64,000 nucleotides of DNA, from assembly GCF_036373705.1 (NCBI RefSeq), contig NC_089853.1, forward strand, positions 28,128,068 through 28,192,067. Reading direction: 5' to 3'. Numbering within the stretch: the stretch's first letter is position 1; each line of letters begins with the position of its first letter. Both the position numbers and the translations under genes were made by a program. This DNA is from Amia ocellicauda (taxonomy: Eukaryota > Chordata > Actinopteri > Amiiformes > Amiidae). Below, piece by piece: positions 63,356 through 64,000 of the stretch. The notes under the pieces are model-generated. The model ran no database searches. It was not told where the DNA came from and saw nothing but the letters and a program-made list of their open reading frames with translations.

Positions 63356-64000
63356 TTACTCCTTTGCAACAGCAAATGGTTTCTCCACATCAATTTTCCC
63401 ACTTTTGTGAATCGTCACATCTTTCAATGGCTTGTCCCTGCCATCAGTCTTAGTCGCCTCAATCTTCTTAACAACATCCTGCAAAAGAAAGGATTTATAA
63501 AAGATTAAACTGAAGTGATGCAAAAAAAATTAACTGATCCCCAATGTACAAAGCACAGTCCACACCCCCTCAACATTAGACTACTTTTCATCATAAACCA
63601 TCTTTTAGACTCATAGGTGTAAACAAGATGCATTTTCAATGTGAAAATAAGATGCAGGGTTATCATCAAATGCCTTTATCCCATTTAGAGAACGCATCAT
63701 GTGACTAAATGACAACAGCCACATGCATAGCTCTTCAATATACTGAGTTTGTTAAAAGCACAATCTCAGAGCCCAGAGACACGCCTCACTTCCCTTGGGA
63801 AAGAACAACTTTATTGTACTGTAGCTCTGGCCAGTGGGACCACTCACCATGCCTTCCAGGATCTTGCCAAAAACAACATGCTTCCCATCCAGCCAGGGTG
63901 TCTGCACAGTAGTGATGAAGAACTGAGAGCCATTAGTGTCTTTTCCAGCATTAGCCATGCTCAGCCAGCCAGGTCCGTAGTGCTTCAGCTTGAAGTTCTC
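63356..64000 (-). CDS. ppib: Peptidyl-prolyl cis-trans isomerase B (cyclophilin B), 3' part only
   Basis: Two exons are present: 63848-64000 (runs off the window) and the last exon 63356-63478. The join is phase 0 at GM/DVVKK, and the stop TAA is at 63356-63358. Cyclophilin B catalyses prolyl isomerisation in the ER and assists collagen folding. Visible are [12 protein letters not shown] and the active-site stretch [17 protein letters not shown] (GSQFF contacts substrate). [11 protein letters not shown] follows, with the conserved Trp and His of the cyclophilin pocket. The C-terminus [10 protein letters not shown] is the cyclophilin B ER-retention-type tail, which separates it from cytosolic cyclophilin A. 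The signal peptide and first exons lie beyond 64000. The gene is convergent with snx22, as on human 15q22. Confidence 0.95.

Overview
The window is nuclear DNA from a vertebrate, most likely a ray-finned fish. It has multi-exon genes with consensus splice sites, encoding close homologues of human CPEB1, SNX1, SNX22 and PPIB, plus an SV2-like transporter. Its repeats are typical of fish: three Tc1/mariner families, a pogo/Tigger derivative, hAT debris, an L2-type tail and a CR1-type LINE. The CR1 element, and the linkage of CPEB1 to SNX1, would suit an early-branching lineage, but I cannot name the species.

Layout from left to right. 1-3060: AT-rich flank with no gene seen. 3061-14480: cpeb1 (+), complete, 12 coding exons, 564 aa, with a TATA/CRE promoter and a 1.3 kb 3' UTR. 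14578-15744: a nearly intact Tc1/mariner element of DD36E type with one premature stop. 16215-28914: an SV2-like 12-TM major facilitator (-), complete, 11 coding exons, 540 aa. Its introns hold a pogo/Tigger remnant, a CR1 LINE split by a solo LTR, and hAT debris. 28915-30310: a head-to-head intergenic region, likely a shared promoter, with a small palindromic repeat. 30311-43190: snx1 (+), complete, 15 coding exons, 529 aa, long 3' UTR. 43190-50395: intergenic, with a Tc1 DD34E element and a minus-strand Cys-rich open frame of uncertain status. 50413-61702: snx22 (+), complete, 7 coding exons, 199 aa, 8.1 kb first intron. 63119-64000: the last two exons of ppib (-), convergent with snx22 and running off the window.

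The genes do not form one pathway. cpeb1 controls cytoplasmic mRNA polyadenylation. snx1 (PX-BAR) and snx22 (PX only) are phosphoinositide-binding endosomal sorting proteins. ppib is an ER prolyl isomerase. The SV2-like protein is a predicted membrane transporter. SNX1-SNX22-PPIB is the same order and orientation as on human 15q22, and human CPEB1 lies on 15q25, so the window seems to join two parts of one ancestral chromosome block.

All exon models were read by eye from splice-site consensus, reading-phase continuity and recognised protein families. Every coding join keeps the frame. No alignment or database search was run.
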